Assembly (NCBI RefSeq): GCF_033439725.1
Contig: NW_026944387.1
Span: 620,001-684,000, forward strand
Length of the DNA: 64,000 nt
Source of the DNA: Neurospora tetraspora
Taxonomy: Eukaryota > Ascomycota > Sordariomycetes > Sordariales > Sordariaceae
Direction of reading: 5' to 3'
The notes beneath the pieces are model-generated. The model was not told where the DNA came from and did no database searches. It saw only the letters and a program-made list of their open reading frames with translations. Below, in pieces: positions 24,234 through 34,585 of this stretch (position 1 is the stretch's first letter; each line of letters begins with the position of its first letter). Position numbers and translations under genes: made by a program.

Positions 24234-25784
24234 TCACTCCCATCCATCACGACAAACCCTCACCCCAAATTTCCAAACCTCCTCAACAACCAACTGCTTT
24301 CTCATTGTCTTCCCACTTCCACTTCCACCCAGCAAATCCTCAACCTCAACCTCCATCTCCTCAAAAACCACCAAATCCGCATCCGCCCCCGGCTCCAAAC
24401 TCCCCTTCACACATTTGAATCCCAACATCTCCGCCGGCGTACTGGTCACACTCGCCAACGCCTTTGGCACCGACATCCCAGTCCATTTCAAAAGGTTGTT
24501 CACGCATTCGAGGAGGGTGGAGGAGGAGCCTGCTATTCCTCCCCATTTTTCTTTACCCTTTTCTTGCCCATTTTGAGCTGCTTCAACCCCGTCGTGGCAA
24601 CCTCCCTCGCCGTTGTTGACGTCGCCATTCTGCTGCCCTGCTTGCGATGACAGTTTCGATGATGACGACGACGACGACGACGACGACGATGGTGGCCCAA
24701 CAATACACAAAGCACTCCCCCTCTTCTCAATCCATTCTGTTTTCTCACCATTAACCCACTCATACTTCCCATCCGGCATCCCAGATAAGTGCATCGCGTC
24801 CGTGACCAGGATGAAACCTTGCGGGTGCAGGTTGTAGGCTAGAGAGACGGTGCAGGGGTGGAGGTGGATACCGTCTGCTATGACGCCGTAGTACAACCCC
24901 TTCTTTTGTTCTTGAGGTAAACCTAACAACCCAAAAATCCCCGGCTCCCTATGATGCAGCCCGTTCATGGCATTAAACAAATGCGTAACCATCTTCGCCC
25001 CTCTTCGGACCGCTGCCGCTGCTTCAGACAATGTACACTCAGTATGACCCAGCGAGACCACCACGCCCCTTTGAACCAGCTCTGGGATGAGGGTGGTGAT
25101 GGAACCGAGCTCGGGGGCGATGGTGATCATCTTGATGTTTTCCCCCGAGGTGAGATTGGAAAGGCCGTAGACTTCTTCCAGATCTTGCCAAGAGTTGGCG
25201 GAGCGAAGGACGGAGAGGTCGTGGATCCCGTGTTGGGAGGGAGAGAGGAAGGGGCCTTCGACGTGTGCGCCGAGGGATTCGGAGCCATTTTGGGGGTGGC
25301 GGATGCGGTTGCGGGTGCGGTCGATTTCTTCGTTTGTTGTAGCGGTAGAGGTGGAGGAGGAGGTATAGGTAGGGGTAGGGATGGGACGGAGAGGACCGAG
25401 GTGTGGAAGCGCGGAGTGGTACAGCTCAGGCGTTTGGGAGGTCAAAGTGGGGAGATAGGAAGTGACGCCGGTGCGGATGAGTTTGGTGTTGAGGGTGTGG
25501 ATGTTTTTGATGTATTCAGGGGAGGAGGTGAAAGAAGAAAAGTTGAAGCCGAAGGCGCCGTTGAGTTGGCAGTCGATTAAGCCGGGGGAGAGGATGCGGT
25601 TGTGGAGGTCGATGGTGACGTCGGGAATGAGGGTGTCGTCGGAGGGTGAAATGATCTTGCCGGTTAGGGAGTTGATGAAGAGGTCGGAGGGGATGAGAGA
25701 GTCGCCGATTACGAGACGGCAGTTGGTGAGTTTGGTGATGCCGGTGCCGAGTGGAGGTGGGGAGGATGATGAAGCTGCTGGCAT
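24234..25784 (-). CDS. dac-1: N-acetylglucosamine-6-phosphate deacetylase
   Basis: Converts GlcNAc-6-phosphate to glucosamine-6-phosphate and acetate, the second step of GlcNAc use. Intronless, 516 residues. It shows the amidohydrolase set of this family: SPGLIDCQLNGAFGFNFS, the metal ligand EGPFLSP, the histidines of VSLGHTECT and THLFNAMNGLHHREPG, the substrate loop IADGIHLHP, and the catalytic aspartate in LVTDAMHLSGMPDG. A low-complexity insertion with a run of serines ([10 protein letters not shown], about residues 356-367) followed by an Asn/Gly/Glu-rich stretch sits in the later part of the barrel, before STLLECVNNLLKWTG. This makes the protein longer than bacterial NagA (about 380). 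It is the left member of the GlcNAc cluster and shares a divergent promoter with the GH3-GNAT gene. Confidence 0.95.
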   Translation of the reverse strand: MPAASSSSPPPLGTGITKLTNCRLVIGDSLIPSDLFINSLTGKIISPSDDTLIPDVTIDLHNRILSPGLIDCQLNGAFGFNFSSFTSSPEYIKNIHTLNTKLIRTGVTSYLPTLTSQTPELYHSALPHLGPLRPIPTPTYTSSSTSTATTNEEIDRTRNRIRHPQNGSESLGAHVEGPFLSPSQHGIHDLSVLRSANSWQDLEEVYGLSNLTSGENIKMITIAPELGSITTLIPELVQRGVVVSLGHTECTLSEAAAAVRRGAKMVTHLFNAMNGLHHREPGIFGLLGLPQEQKKGLYYGVIADGIHLHPCTVSLAYNLHPQGFILVTDAMHLSGMPDGKYEWVNGEKTEWIEKRGSALCIVGPPSSSSSSSSSSSKLSSQAGQQNGDVNNGEGGCHDGVEAAQNGQEKGKEKWGGIAGSSSTLLECVNNLLKWTGMSVPKALASVTSTPAEMLGFKCVKGSLEPGADADLVVFEEMEVEVEDLLGGSGSGKTMRKQLVVEEVWKFGVRVCRDGWE

Positions 25785-26958
25785 GGTGAGGATTTTGTGA
25801 GGCTGGATGAAAGATGTCCGGCTCTTGGCAAAGATTTACTCGAGAGATCAAAGTTCTCGGGAAAAGACTTGGTGATATGGACAACGCCTCTGCAAAAGTT
25901 CGTCGGACGTTCTTTCCTTGATGATACTTGTCATCGGACGCTAAGACGTGGACCTTGATCTACACCAGCACCGGACGGCTACCGTTGGAATTTCATCCGC
26001 GCCATTTCCGGATAACCTCACTGGAGGAGGGATGAGATAACGGCGTAAGTTCGGATGGAGATAGGAGATGAGGTAGACGCAACCACATCCTCGGTGTCAC
26101 GGCGTAACGAGACATCATCGCTGTCAACAGCGAGGTGTACGAGGTGTGTTGCGTTTCTGTCGCGAAGCTTGTGGATTGTTGTCAACGAAGGGCGCACATG
26201 GTGTCTGCCGCGAATGGTATTCGTCAACGACAGAGGTGATTCTCGGACGAAGCTCAGCCGTAGAAGGTTTTCCTGTCACATCAACATCACTCCATCACCA
26301 CCGCGATTGTCAGAGGAGAGATGTTGGCTCGGCATTGGTCGCTGGACCAGGTACTCGGGTCGCCGGATCCATCACACCTTCAAATCGACACCGAGACGTG
26401 TGGGTGTTGATATGGATTGTTGCGAGTCTTTATCATGAAGGTCCCAAATGTAACGTTGCCGGTCAAGTCCAGAAGGCAAGAATACAGAACCTCAAAAGCG
26501 ACGTTGTCCAGAGGAAGATCACGGGAAGAAAACCAAAAGTCAGAAGAGGTTGGTGGAAAAGAAAAGGAAACAACACCTACCCAATCTGGCCAAGCGCCGT
26601 TGATATAATCACCAGTCGGCCAATCATTATTTTCTTTTTCACGTCGGCCACAGTGGTTCTTTAGCGGCTACTGTAGCACTACAATCTCACCACCACCAAC
26701 AGCACCAACCGCGTTAACGTGTTCTCCATGTTCGACGACCTGTTGTTACACCGGCACACACAACCTTCACCTCCACTCACCACTTCAACACCAAGACCCC
26801 ATCCGGCGATACTCAGCCATTTTGCTATAGCCGTTACGTGACATGACATTATCCCCATAGTCTGGAATTGAAACATCGAGACAGCGCCGCTTCTCCGCTT
26901 TTGGTTCACTCATCTTCAGCCCTACCGACCTTGGTCAACCTCCTCAGCTCCAATCACC
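25785..26958. promoter_or_regulatory. divergent promoter between dac-1 and the GH3-GNAT gene
   Basis: 1.17 kb separating two genes of one pathway that are read in opposite directions, a layout suited to joint control by the RON1-type factor encoded at 37.4 kb. No binding motif for that factor is known to me well enough to mark a site. Confidence 0.5.
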
Positions 26959-29900
26959 ATGGACGCCGATCTAGACCCACTATGGCAGGATTTGGACTGG
27001 TACGTACACTTCATCTCATCCAAGTTCTACATCACTCACTTCACACGTGGTTATGGTCACCGGACCCGGTATCCAGTTTCCCGGGTTGCCGTCCGGATGG
27101 TTTTACACATGGCTACCACACCCGTTATCCCGTTCCCGGGTCGTTCCCCGGGTCATCTTCCGGTCCCGGTCCCGGTCCCGGATAATTGCTTCCATACTCT
27201 CCTCCAAGTCACTCAATATACTGCACACCTAGCTAACCTCATGCCTCACTCCCCCATCCAGGGCCATAGGCCAAATGTTAATCATGGGATGGGACGGCAC
27301 CGAAGTGACCCCCCAAATCCGTGAACTCATAGCAGACCACCACTTGGGCTCCATCCTCCTAACAGCCAAGAACCTAAAATGTAGTCATGATTCTCCCCAT
27401 CAACTCTCCTTACAACAAGGACTAACACCCCATCACCAGCCGCCCACCAAACAGCAAAGCTCGTCCAAGAGCTCCAAACCATCGCTCACCAATCCGGCCA
27501 CCCCCAACCCCTCCTCATCGCCCTCGACCAAGAAAACGGCGGCGTCAACTCCCTCTTCGACGAAGAACACATCTGCCAATTCCCCTCCTCCATGGGCCAA
27601 GCAGCAGCCGGCTCCCCGGACCTCTCCTACCAACTAGCCAAAGCAACAGCAACCGAAGTCTCCGCCTGCGGCGTCAACCTGATCCTGGGCCCCGTTCTCG
27701 ACGTCCTCACCAACGCGCGCTACCAACCTTTGGGAGTCCGCGCAACGAGCGATGATCCGCAGGAAGTCTCGCAGTATGGCATTGCCGCCATGAAGGGGTA
27801 TAAAGACGCCGGCGTGGCTACATGCGGCAAACATTTCCCGAGTTATGGGAATCTGGATTTTTTGGGGAGTAGTCTGGATATACCCATCATCACGCAAACC
27901 CTCGAAGAACTAGCTTTGTCAGCGCTGGTGCCGTTCCGGAACGCGATTGCCACGGGCAAACTGGATGCCATGTTCGTGGGCGGGTGCGGGATCGCGAATC
28001 CGAGCATGAAAGTGGCGCATGCGTGTTTGAGCGAGCAAGTGATTGATGAGTTACTTCGCGAAGAGCTGGGGTTCACCGGGGTAGCGATATCGGAGTGTTT
28101 GGAGATGGAAGCGCTTCGTACCGAGATGGGGGTGAGGACGGGGACGATCATGGCTGTGCAGGCGGGTTGTGATTTGGTGCTGTTGTGTAGGGCGTATGAT
28201 GTCCAGCTGGAGGCAATTTCGGGGTTGAAGTTGGGGTTGGAGAATGAGGTGTTGACGAAAGAGAGGATTTATACGAGTCTGAGAAGGGTGTTGAAGATGA
28301 AGAGGGGGTGTACGGATTGGGCGAAGGCGCTGAATCCGCCGGGGATTTCGCTGCTGAAGCAGATCCATCCGAGTCACCTGGCGTTGAGCATGAAGGCGTA
28401 TGATGACTCGATTACGGTGATGAGGGATAACGAGAAGCTGTTGCCGCTGAATGAGAGCATGCATCAGGAGGAGGAACTGCTGCTCTTGACGCCGCTGGTT
28501 AAGCCGTTGCCGGCGTCGGCGATGACGAAGACTATTCTTGAGAGTTCGTCCAAGGTCAAGTCGGAGAATCCGATTCATGATAAATGGATACATAGGGAGC
28601 GGAGTGCTATCATGAGTGGTGAGGGAGTGTTTAGAGAACTTGGAAGATCTCTGGCTCGTGCTAGGCATGGGAAGTTGCTTCACACCTCTTATACCGCCAA
28701 CGGTGTGCGGCCAGGTAACTCTCCCTTTCCGTCTTCCCCCCCTTCGAGATCCCCTTACTAACAGCATCCAGTTCACGAATCCCTCATCCAACGCGCCTCA
28801 ACCATCATCCTCCTCACCGCCGACGCCAACAGGAACCTCTACCAAGCCGGCTTCACCAAGCACGTAGCAATGATGTGTTCCCTGCTCAAAGCCTCCGGCC
28901 ACAAAAAGAACCTCGTCGTCATAGCCGTCTCCTCCCCCTACGACTTCGCCATGGACAAATCCATCGGGACCTACATCTGCACCTTCGACTTCACCGAAAC
29001 CGCCATGTCCGCCTTGGTCCGCGCCTTATTCGGCGCTTTCACCCCCCACGGCACACTACCCGGTACTCTCCGAAAAGCACCGCGCAAGGCAGTGCAAAGC
29101 TCAGCGGGAGGCAAATCCAAGACCCGAACGCAGCACTGGCTCGTCGAGCCCTACGACGTCGAAAGAGACACCAAGGGACTGCAAGATCTGCTCTTCGCCA
29201 TGGTCCGGGGCAGCGCTCCCAATCATCAGCACTTTTACGCCTTCGGCCCGCAATCGTTCTCGCTGTTGTCTCAACCTTTCATGCCAGACATGGTGGAAAA
29301 ACACGAAATGGAAGAGCAGCACTTTGTCGTCCGCAACTCCTCGACCGGCGCCTTGTACGGATTCTGTTCCACTTATTACCTCCCCTCCACGTCCACGGGA
29401 GTCATAGGCGCCATCTTCGTCGACCCGTCCAAGCGCAACGTTTCGATCGGGTACTCCCTCCATCGCCGAGCCGTGAGGAACCTCCTTCAGAAACACCCAG
29501 ACATTAAGCAACTTCAGCTGGGGTGCTGTCTACCGGGTATCTTCCCCGGCATCCCGCTCGACAATTCCGACACCCTTTCCATGTCCTCAGCTATAACCCC
29601 CGGCTCCACCACTTCCACCACCCCCTCAGCAGCAGCTGCCTCCTCCGGCCTGAAATCCTGGTTTTCCAGCACCTGCGGCTGGGACGTTTCTCCCTCCTCT
29701 TCTTCTTCTTCATCTTCATCCTCATCCTCCACCGGCGGGGGGCGCACCAGTTTGCGCAAAATCTTCAACCTCCTCCTCCCCTCTCTCCAAACGTGGTCAT
29801 CACCTCCAGACCTCCCCACCACCCTCCAGCTTGCCGGCGTCTCCTTCGACCTCATCCACGGCCAAGGCCGCACCCATGCAACCCCGACTACCCCAGAACA

Positions 29901-30556
29901 GGAATCCGTCCTCGCTTTTGTATCTGCCCATTCAAGTTCCTCCCCCGAGATCCTCCAACTCTACCGCCTAGCTCTCCTATCTTCCAAACCCCAGCACAAC
30001 ACATGGATCATCCGCGCCAAGATCCAAGCCCAAGCCCCGGGGACTCCTCAAGAAGAACAACTGGTAGGCACCGTAGTAATCAGCAGCGACCTGGGGCGGT
30101 ACTTCCATGTCCCTTCTCTACCGTCGGCGACGTCTAGTGGCAGTGGTGGGATGGAGTTCACGACGGGGGGGATCATTGCGCCTGTGGTGTCGTCGTCATC
30201 CATGTCATCCATGACGATGATGGGGCAACAGCAAGCAAACGCAAACTTGGTGTTGCAGGGCTTGGTGATGTTGGGGTTGAGACAGAATAAGAGGGATAAG
30301 ATGGCTTGTTGCGTTTTGAGTTGGGTGAGCAATGGCGGTGGCAGTGGCTCTGCGGATGGAGATCTTGGCCAGGGCCAGGGCCAGGGGAATAGTGTGGAAA
30401 CGTTGTTGGGCATGGGATTTGAGGTTCAGCAGGTTTGGGAAGAGGTGGTTAATGGGGTTGAGCAGGTGAGTGTCCCCCCTTCTTTCTTGATACAAGGGAA
30501 CAATGTTGGGAAGTGATCGATTGCTGACCTGATTACAGTTTGCTTCGCTTGCTTAA
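26959..30556 (+). CDS. nag-3: GH3 NagZ-like beta-N-acetylglucosaminidase fused to GNAT domains
   Basis: Predicted GlcNAc-handling enzyme, 1048 residues. Exons: 26959-26999, 27262-27380, 27440-28714, 28772-30465 and 30539-30556. Residues 1-390 are a GH3 TIM barrel (ALDQENGGVNSLF, LGPVLDVLTN, CGKHFPSYGN with K184-H185, MFVGGCGIANP). The catalytic loops differ from bacterial NagZ. Where NagZ has the Asp nucleophile (SDDLSMEG), this protein has SECLEMEA with E272. The His of the usual DSH motif is not seen in NLDFLGSSLDIP. A second GH3 domain reaches about residue 620. A GNAT-type region then runs from HWLVEPYDVERD to IFVDPSKRNVSIGYSLHRRA. After a Ser-rich linker comes a second, weaker GNAT-like half (TWIIRAKIQ, VETLLGMGFEVQQVWEEV). 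The first intron is long (262 bases) for this genome. The symbol follows the Trichoderma cluster naming. Confidence 0.88.
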
Positions 30557-30976
30557 GCCGGTTTCCCTCAGCTTGGATATGATTCATGACATGGTTCTCT
30601 GCTATTCAGGTACGATGTCAACGCAATGTGTTGGTATTGGAGATGACTTGATCTTGGGCCTCGTTTTTGTTGCTAGTTATTTTGACAAATTGAGCGGGTG
30701 TACTTCCTGCGATATACGATTCGATTTCCTTTACTTAGCCACCTAGCCCTGAAGATTCTAAGCGGATCTCTTTACTTCTTAGGTATAGGAGTAACAATGA
30801 GAAAATGTCTTGTTTAGTGATTCTGTTCTGTTCTTTGGGTTATTCCAAAATTAGGGGATACAGTCGGTTTACTCCGTGGCGTATCCAGTCATTGGAACAA
30901 TCTTCTTCGCCACTCTCCATCCACAGGTTTGAAATAGCACCAGACTTGGACCCGATACCCTCCTCACTGCCCTTAC
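30557..30976. other. shared 3' region between convergent genes
   Basis: 420 bases between the stops of the GH3-GNAT gene (+) and the deaminase gene (-). No other feature seen. Confidence 0.5.
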
Positions 30977-32395
30977 TTACCTTCTCCCCTCTTCAGGATT
31001 CGGCGTCAACCTTCTCAACGCTTCAGCAGCAAAAGCGGCATCACTTAGCCTGGAGGCCATTCTGTCTGGCTCTAGGTCAATGTACTCCGACTCTGTTTCA
31101 GAGTCTCCGTCCGAGGCATGGCCGTCTGATTGTGAGTGGGAGTGGGATCGAGCTCGAGACGGCTCTCGGGAATGGCGGGTGGCTGACTCGATGGGTGGAA
31201 ATGATGAAGTCCCGAGGAGTCCTAGGAGACCATGACTTTTGGGCACGGGTTGGGCGAGGATTTCTTTCTCCAAGGACGTATAGACTGGGGACTGGTCTGC
31301 ATCAAAAGATGTGGTGAGAAGTGTTGGGGCCGTTTCTGCCACCGGAGAAATGGGAGAAGATGAGGTGTGTGTGGCAGTTGCTTTTGGCGTTGACTCTGGT
31401 GTTAGTGGTCCGGCGGCGGTTTTGAGGTTGGTCTGGGAGGCACCAAGGTCGTTCCTGATGGGCAGGGATTGGTCAGGGCTGTGGTCAGGGCCGGATTCTC
31501 GGTGTTCAATCGATTTAAAGTACTGCCACACATTAGCATTGTCTGTTCTTCATCAACCGACAACTGACAGAAACACGAACCTTGACCGTCTTCCACCTCA
31601 GCTCACCCGCCGCCTCCTCGTCACAAACCACGATAGCCCTCTCATGCATTTGCAGTGCCGAGCCAGTCCACATACAACTCACCCCCTCCTCTACACACTT
31701 TTTCAATGCTCTCGCCTTTCTCGCACCAAGAACAATCATCAGCACTTCCTTCGCCTCCAGGACCGTCTTTACCCCCACCGTCAACGCCATCCGGGGCACT
31801 TTATCCACATCATCGTCGAAGAATCGACTGTTTGCGAGGATGGTGTCCTCTGCTAGTGTCACGACACGCGTTCGTGAGGCCAAGCTGGAACCGGGCTCGT
31901 TGAAAGCTAGGTGTCCATCCTCTCCCAGGCCGGCAAGAAACAGGTCAATTCCGTCGGCGGCAGCAATCTTGGATTCGTAGCGTGAGCACTCGGCAGCGAG
32001 GTCTGGAGCGAGGCCATTGAGAAGGTTGATGTTTTGCGGGGGTATATTGACGTGGGAGAAGAAGTTGTCGTGCATGTAGGAGGCGTAGGATTGAGGATGG
32101 GTCGGGGGAAGGGAGATGTATTCGTCCTGGGATAGTTGTCAGCAAGATATGGGAAGAGGAAGATGTGAGTGTTTGTTCTTACCATATTGAAGGTTATGAC
32201 ATTTTCGAAGGAGACCAAACCAGCTTTGTACTTCTCTACAAGAGACTTGTAGATGCCGAGGGGACTGGAGCCGGTTGGGAGACCGAGGACAAAGGGGCGA
32301 GTCTGGGTAGGAGAGAAGGAGGTGATGCGATCGACGATGTAGTCGGCCACGTAGGAACTGGCGGATTCGGCGTTGTCGCGGATGATGAGCCCCAT
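30977..32395 (-). CDS. dam-1: glucosamine-6-phosphate deaminase
   Basis: Converts glucosamine-6-phosphate to fructose-6-phosphate and ammonium, the last GlcNAc-specific step. Exons: 32183-32395, 31581-32126 and 30977-31522, giving 434 residues. The catalytic core (residues 1-253) is typical: [13 protein letters not shown] phosphate loop, FNMDEYI with the catalytic Asp just after the first intron, the family signature [19 protein letters not shown], and [14 protein letters not shown]. The third exon adds about 180 residues absent from bacterial NagB. It starts YFKSIEHRE, which fits the end of the normal domain, and continues as a Ser/Pro-rich, apparently disordered tail with an [13 protein letters not shown] patch and a short helix-like end ([19 protein letters not shown]). 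The tail is joined by an intron with a TGCTAAT branch site. Confidence 0.94.
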
Positions 32396-34585
32396 GTTGC
32401 CGGTTGAGTTAAATGGTAGGGGAAATGAAGACAGGGTGCTCGAATGGGTGAGGGATAAGAAGAGATACTGTTAATGGCAGAGAAGATTGCCAGGAACGGG
32501 CTAATGATACTGTTCTTAGAGCAATGTCTGGGTGTACGGGGAGAGAAACGACTCAAGGGAAAAAATGGAAGTTTGTGAGACGTTTAGTAGGACAGCTCTC
32601 ATGATGGGAGCCATCAAGGTGCACTGGCATCCTCACTCATGACACAAAGACTGGCAAGAGCGACCATCAACTCCGAGGTCAGTCCATGACGGATACCTCC
32701 ACGAAATGGCAAGTCGACCCCGCAACGATGAATGCCGTCAGCGATGATCCATCGTAGCTTCCAGATGGCTTCCCCAATCTTCAGGTCTAGAGAGAGAGGG
32801 GAGGGCTGATGGAACGTTCATCTTGGAAATCTTGATGTCGATAGCTTCGGAAGATCACTGGGGCCAGCGGTCGTGGAGGGAAGAGTGACAGGTTTGTGTG
32901 ATTGTGATTGGCGGCGACAGACACTCGTCGTTCTGATCTTGTCACATAGGCGACTGAGAATAAAGAGAAAATGTGGAGGGAGAGACCTGAGTGAGGTGAC
33001 GTCTCAACACCGTTATCTCCGTCGTCCTGCGCTGATCCACGCACAGGTGATACCTGCGTCGTAGAAGACACTCGTCGCGATTTCATCCGATAGGCAAGGC
33101 GGCTTTGTTGTAATAGTGAAAATCGGCATTGTATTGCAACCTTCAACTCGGGGGACTCCTTGTGAGCTAGTGGAGGAAGGTACGCACAAAGTTTGATGGA
33201 ACTGGATCGTCGTCGTCGTCGAGCTCTTTCCTCGATGTGATTTGATATGGCTCGTGCACTCCAGCCATAAGCTTTTAGTGCCCAGATTCAAGGCAGGACC
33301 TGTCGCACGGGCCATGCTCAACGGTGCACTGTACTTGGCTCGGCTTGTCAATTTGGATTCCGACTCCTTCAATCTTCAACCTTCAATCCCACATTCCAAC
33401 CCTCCATGTCAAGATCGCATTCTGGATGGACTCCAAACAGTCGAACCGGTCCTATCGACCACGGTTTCTTGTCCATTGATTGTCACACTTTCTGCCCCTC
33501 GGTTGTTCTAGATTACTGATCGCAATGGTTTGAAGTCAAAGTGCCCCCTCTCTACTTCCAGCGCCCAAAAGACCGAGCAAGTGCCAACCCAAAGACCGAC
33601 ACCAAGGCAACGTTACTTTCCCACCAATTCCCGAGACACACTCGTTGACTGACACGGCGAGCGGCGACCATGGCACTCAATGATAGCCTTCCACAGGCCT
33701 TCTTTCTCCTGCACAGAACCCCGCCTCGCATCCGTCCCTTGCAATCAAGCGCTGCAAGTTGCAACCCGCTTGCCGTTCTCCTGGTTACACTCAGCTGCTT
33801 TGTCTTGTCATTGGCTCTGCTCTGCTCTTTATTCGCAATATTTTCACACTTGCACCCAACACCTCCATATTATCCTCCAGTTGAGGTTTCGTCTTGACAA
33901 CTCGTTCCCTTAAACTTCAGAAGTTGAAGCTGTTGACCTATCCATAACTGGCACACTGAATCACCAGGTTTGACTCAAAGAGTGTCATGCCTGCGATCGG
34001 TCGATGCTTCAGCTTATTAGCTTGGGGTGAGGAGCCTCACTACCTCACAACATAGCATCTAGATCAAGAGAGCCATATCCCTTGCGATCCTGGGCGACTA
34101 ACAGTGCCGTCTTCCACGGCTGTAACATGACATTTTGTTAGTGGGTTTTCCAGCCGCGGCTCCTTACGAGCCTTCTGGTCTTTCTCCCCTCATCAGCTCG
34201 TTACCTTTTCCTTCCTTCTTGTCACCTTACCTGTTGCTTCTCACCACCACACCACTGTACTCTACCTCCAACAGTCTAAACTACTGCTTCTTTTAGAGCA
34301 GAGCCTCAAGGTCACCTTCGTATTCATTCGACGATCCGTATTCATCGGCTTGTCAGTCTTTGGGCTCACCAGGTTACCCAGTGGTGAAGGAGACAAGACC
34401 AGCGACGTGTTATTTTCTCACTCTCGACAGCATTCATCATTCTGTCAGAGTATGGTTAGATCAGGCGCAACCCATTCATTCGGCACTTGTCTTATCCTCC
34501 CTTGATTCTTTCAATGACTTAAGAAGGGCGTCCTTCCTCTACTTCACTCTCCATCTCAAATGCCAAGCAACCGCTCGTTTCCGCA
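32396..34585. promoter_or_regulatory. divergent promoter between dam-1 and hxk-3
   Basis: 2.2 kb between two divergently read genes of the GlcNAc pathway. The right half (about 34150-34500) is pyrimidine-rich, as is common just upstream of Neurospora start sites. It carries short upstream open frames, so the hxk-3 transcript may have upstream AUGs. No further gene recognised. Confidence 0.5.

Noticed and set aside
24660-24690. GAC trinucleotide run read as poly-Asp on the plus strand
   Set aside because: It is the antisense of a Ser run in the deacetylase; not a separate gene.
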